64,000 nt of DNA from Syntrophobacter fumaroxidans MPOB (GTDB lineage Bacteria > Desulfobacterota > Syntrophobacteria > Syntrophobacterales > Syntrophobacteraceae): NCBI RefSeq assembly GCF_000014965.1, contig NC_008554.1, positions 248,001-312,000 of the forward strand. Reading direction: 5' to 3'. A program made the position numbers and the translations under genes. Under the pieces are notes generated by a model. The model was given only the letters and a program-made list of their open reading frames with translations. It searched no databases and was not told the origin of the DNA. This document shows, one piece after another, positions 63,266 to 64,000 of this stretch; position 1 is the stretch's first letter, and each line of letters starts with the position of its first letter.

Positions 63266-63599
63266 AATCAAATTTGTCATGGAAAAAGACCCCCTTTGAG
63301 CCAATCGCAAGATTTCATGGCGAAAACCCGGCATAATGGCTATCCTTCCGTAATCGATCGATTTTGCCGCGATGCGTCGGCTCCGCCCGTCCGCATCACG
63401 GCCCCCCCGGGGATTTCGCGGGATAAATGCGGTGCGACCCTGGAAACCGTCAAAATGATGATTAAATTAGTTGCGATTTCGAAATTAATGTAATTATTCA
63501 GTGCGTTTACACAAAATGTGCAGGCGCCGCCCCCCATTTGTGAAAGATCGCGCTTGCGGGGGTTCGTGTTTGTATGCTGATATGAGGAGGAACAAGAAA

Positions 63600-64000
63600 A
63601 TGGCAAAAGCGGTAGGAATCGATCTTGGAACCACCAACTCCGTAGTTGCAATCTGGGAAAACGGGGCCGCCACGGTGATCGCCAATTCCGAGGGGTCTCG
63701 AACCACTCCCTCGGTGGTGGGATACACCGAGGACGGTCAGCGCCTGGTCGGGCAGATCGCGCGCCGGCAGGCGATCCTCAATCCATCCGCAACCGTCTAT
63801 TCCGCCAAGCGGTTCATCGGCCGCAAGTGGGGCGAAGTGGATGAGGAATCGAAGATCGTTTCATATAAGGTGGTACGCGGTCAGGGCGATGTGGTGCGCT
63901 TCGAGGTGCGGGGCAAAACGGTCGCTCCCGAGGAGGTGTCCGCGCAGGTGCTGCGCAAGCTGGTGGACGACGCATCCAAATATCTCGGCGAGAAGGTCAC
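63600..64000 (+). CDS. dnaK: Chaperone DnaK (3' end outside window)
   Basis: Hsp70 chaperone that binds unfolded peptides in an ATP-dependent cycle with DnaJ and GrpE. The visible 133 residues are the start of the ATPase domain: [18 protein letters not shown] (phosphate loop), [33 protein letters not shown] and [16 protein letters not shown]. The ATG follows GAGGAGG by 9 bases. The gene is divergent from nrdJ. A CCCCCATTTG at 63531-63540 might be a heat-shock sigma -10 element, but no matching -35 box (CTTGAA) is present. Confidence 0.97.
   Translation, partial: MAKAVGIDLGTTNSVVAIWENGAATVIANSEGSRTTPSVVGYTEDGQRLVGQIARRQAILNPSATVYSAKRFIGRKWGEVDEESKIVSYKVVRGQGDVVRFEVRGKTVAPEEVSAQVLRKLVDDASKYLGEKV

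Noticed and set aside
63158-63334. Longer nrdJ start at 63334
   Set aside because: The extra 59 residues would span the well-formed TTGACA-16-TATCAT promoter at 63238-63265, and relatives start near the later methionine.
63531-63540. Possible heat-shock sigma -10 (CCCCCATTTG) upstream of dnaK
   Set aside because: No CTTGAA-like -35 box at the right distance, and no CIRCE inverted repeat was found; kept only as a remark.

Overview
The window looks like chromosome of a GC-rich anaerobic deltaproteobacterium, most like the Syntrophobacterales (a Syntrophobacter-type genome). This is inferred from gene content: an adenosylcobalamin-dependent class II ribonucleotide reductase, a DUF362/ferredoxin protein, a ferritin-like diiron protein, a LUD-domain protein, a MucR-type regulator and many zinc-ribbon proteins. 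No database search was possible.

Layout. 1-5.75 kb is a housekeeping block on the plus strand: dprA (5' end cut by the window), topA, a prepilin peptidase, rsmE, an acidic zinc-ribbon protein and tRNA-Phe with its own promoter and terminator. 5.75-17.6 kb is accessory. It has a visibly AT-richer AbiEi/AbiEii type IV toxin-antitoxin pair behind two palindromic operators, a large phosphohydrolase-TPR-sulfotransferase fusion, two tandem secreted beta-propeller-like paralogues and a secreted papain-like protease. It ends at a second copy of the terminator that follows the tRNA. 17.6-41.4 kb is mixed single genes and short operons: pyridoxamine-oxidase-like protein, two methyltransferases, GreA-like factor, Nudix hydrolase, TatA, SagB-like nitroreductase, hemolysin III, a triple-PAS hybrid histidine kinase, thioesterase, MucR, ferritin-like and LUD proteins, phosphatase, EEP nuclease/phosphatase, MFS transporter, cardiolipin synthase, UbiB kinase, phasin, DUF362 and DUF2233.

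41.8-58.3 kb is almost wholly on the minus strand and is the most unusual part. A compact FtsX permease, a LolD/MacB-type ATPase and a 1590-residue protein are joined by ATGA overlaps. The giant protein fuses a degenerate M28 peptidase ectodomain to an FtsX permease. Close behind, on the same strand, come two large polytopic proteins (a DUF6785-type protein and an oligopeptide-transporter-like protein). Next to them are a GT28-type glycosyltransferase, a MacB-type permease and a 620-residue conserved protein of unknown function. I infer an envelope peptide, lipoprotein or glycolipid handling system that I do not recognise as a described assembly.

58.7-64 kb holds a TPR protein, endonuclease V, nrdJ with a clear sigma-70 promoter, and the divergent start of dnaK (cut by the window end).

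Intergenic DNA carries several repeat families: a 27-nt sequence repeated exactly before two unrelated start codons, a 120-150 bp element with CGTTCAAGA-type inverted ends (three copies plus a fragment), and three loci of GC-rich direct repeats at about 61-bp period. No complete CRISPR-Cas locus, rRNA operon, insertion sequence or prophage was seen.
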